64,000 nucleotides of DNA from Amphiduros pacificus (Eukaryota; Annelida; Polychaeta; Phyllodocida; Hesionidae): NCBI GenBank assembly GCA_949316495.1, contig OX439005.1, forward strand, positions 26,018,217 to 26,082,216. Direction: 5' to 3'. A model generated the notes under the pieces. The model did not search any database and was not told the DNA's origin. It saw nothing but the letters and a program-made list of their open reading frames with translations. Numbering within the stretch: the stretch's first letter is position 1; each line of letters opens with the position of its first letter. The translations under genes were made by a program, and so were the position numbers. This document shows positions 60,716 to 64,000 of the stretch, piece after piece.

Positions 60716-61195
60716 CTCCCACCTGGATCACCCACCTGGATCACCCTCCTGGGTCACCCACCTGGATCACCAATCTGGATCACAAACCTGGATCACCCTC
60801 CTGGATCATACACTTGGGTCACCCTCCTGGGTCTCCCACCTGGGTCACCCTCCTGGGTCACACACCTGCATCACCCACTTGGATCACCCACCTGGATCAC
60901 CCACCTGGATCATCCACCTGGATCACCCTCCTGGCTCACCCTCCTGGGTCACACTCCTGGGTCACACACCTGGATCACCCTTATGGATCAATCACCCTCC
61001 TGGATCACCCTCCTTGACCGCCCACCTGGATCACACCCTGGACCGCCCACCTGGATCACCCACCTAGATTGACCACCTGGATCTCGCACCTGGATCTCCC
61101 TCCTGGGTCAAACACCTGGATCACCCACCTGGACCGCCCAACTCGATCACCCACCTAGGTTGACCACCTAGATTGACTACCTGGATCTGACACAA
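60716..61195. repeat. 13-bp minisatellite (CCTGGATCACCCA), about 37 copies
   Basis: Units CCTGGATCACCCA and CCTGGGTCACCCT alternate irregularly, with more divergent CTAGATTGACCA-type units on the right. A 13-bp period without stops opens three overlapping plus frames (Pro/Gly/Ser/Thr/Trp-rich), which are artefacts. It is the first array to the right of the SIX4/5 locus. Confidence 0.95.

Positions 61196-62580
<1,385 letters not shown>

Positions 62581-62651
<71 letters not shown>
62581..62651. repeat. (TA)n microsatellite, about 70 bp
   Basis: A pure TA tract, the partner of the longer tract 135 bp away. Confidence 0.97.
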
Positions 62652-62654
<3 letters not shown>

Positions 62655-64000
62655 TGCAAAACCAAAACCGCGTGGCCGAGAACAGGTAGGTAGAAGTCTG
62701 CCGGTCTACCTGAACATAGATTGTACATTTAAGCACATGAATTCGAAACCACTCTCGATAATAAACAAAAAGAAAAAATGCATTTTTTCAACCAACACAA
62801 AATAAGATACATGACAAGTAAGATATAAGATTAAATATGTCTATAATGGTCAAACACATAATAAGGCTGTCTCTGTTTTAATGTATTCACATTGATTATT
62901 TTTTCCTGTACCAAAATACGCTTATATCAATATCTGCACATTGGACCTGTTCTGACCATAACACAAAATTGCAATCACTCGATTTCTTCAACATTATATA
63001 AATAGCGGATGGTATCGAATCCAATAAAACTGCATATTGGAATACTTGCCGACTGTGTTATATTGTGGGACATGTGAACAAAATAACTAGAGTCCTTCTG
63101 ATGCAATATTTTTGCCAAATCCTCATGTGAATAGAATGGAAATTGACACTGTCGTCTGCCATAATTGTCGTCTGCCATTTGATATAGCTTTTCGGATCCA
63201 GCATACTTTTATTGTTTGATCACATAACCCAAATGAACAAATTTGATTGGCTTATCATATATCACTATGTAATATTACCTCATATTGGTAAGAATGGCCT
63301 TATATAAGTCAATACCAATACCTAATTTTGGACCTCACCTCACAGTGGTCAAATTGCCTTTCCCAAGTAATGATAAAACATTGTCTCATATTGGTCCACA
63401 TTACCCGGTACTGATCAACAATGTCACTTTTATAATAATGGAAAATAGAGAAAGCCTTTTTGTGAAATATTTCAAGAGTCTCACCACTTCCCTTTCTTAC
63501 CAATGGAAGCCTTTTTAGACAACAGTTCATTTATTCTTTAACTCGGTATGGAAAAATATAAATAACAAGAGGTGGGGCAACATCGAATTGTAAAATTGAA
63601 AAAAAAAACTTAAAAAGGGATGAGGGCACATAAAATCATTAAGTTATTGAGTGTATGCCCGTTTTTAGGTGGAAGAGGAGGGGGTGGGTATTGGATTTCA
63701 ATTTGAGAGAATATTGTATTCTGCAAATGCCCGCGCTTATGTGGACACAATCAAATATAATTAGTGCTGACTGTACAGGTGTTACCAGTGATTCCTGGCA
63801 AGTTCCCCACAATCTACAACAGGTTGCTCTCACCTCTCAGCACACAACTGTAGGCCTATTAAAGTGCCACACCTGGCCGGGCACGCTCCGAAGCTCTCGC
63901 CACTGCCGGCCTTTCTATCTCACGGTATACCCCACCAATGCAGCAGAGAGACTTCAAGATAGCAACCTTAGCCAAATCCTGACACACAAGTGAAAACCAA
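62652..64000. other. Intergenic DNA at right edge, nothing recognised
   Basis: Unique AT-rich sequence becomes less AT-rich after about 63770. The frames at 63639-63833 (minus) and 63655-63993 (plus) overlap on opposite strands and show no recognised domain. Confidence 0.45.

Noticed and set aside
60686-61072. Trp/Pro/Gly/His-rich repeat protein
   Set aside because: It is a translation of the 13-bp array in overlapping frames.

Overview
The window looks like a stretch of lophotrochozoan, most likely mollusc (bivalve-like), nuclear DNA. The evidence is its low GC content, its single intron-rich developmental gene, and a tRNA-derived SINE family with a (CAAA)n tail of the kind common in mollusc genomes. 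No prokaryotic, organellar or viral gene organisation is seen, and no retrovirus-like or LTR element was recognised. Species assignment is inference.

The one gene that can be assigned with confidence is on the minus strand at about 57.8 to 45.1 kb: a SIX4/5-class (sine oculis family) homeobox transcription factor. Exon 1 (57836-57043) carries the start codon, an S/T/N-rich leader, the whole SIX domain and the homeodomain. A 39-nt micro-exon (50541-50503) and a last exon (45409-45124) with a His/Met-rich tail join to it in phase with canonical splice sites, giving about 370-372 codons. A CCAAT box and a GC/CACCC box lie about 340-370 bp upstream of the ATG. Four CTCF-like motifs lie around the locus, with the outermost ones in convergent orientation.

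The rest is gene-poor. From 0.7 to 41.4 kb there is a dense series of unrelated minisatellites (units of about 13, 28, 29, 33, 47, 50 and 55 bp and several degenerate ones), together making up roughly 15% of the window. Arrays stop abruptly at 41.4 kb, are absent across the SIX4/5 locus, and resume at 60.7 kb with a 13-bp array and long (TA)n tracts.

Mobile DNA consists of small non-autonomous elements. There are three copies of one SINE family, one of them full length with target-site duplications. There is a 162-bp MITE with GGCGGATCCAGG-type ends inside a minisatellite. At 21.35-23.21 kb there is a cluster of palindromic elements: a short hairpin, a roughly 0.9-kb fold-back element carrying a nested hAT-like MITE with an 8-bp duplication, and a 459-bp element with a 9-bp duplication.

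Nearly all other open frames are artefacts of repeats or chance in AT-rich DNA. Several compact, less AT-rich blocks with clustered homeodomain-type or E-box motifs could be cis-regulatory DNA of the SIX locus, but only comparison with other species could show that.
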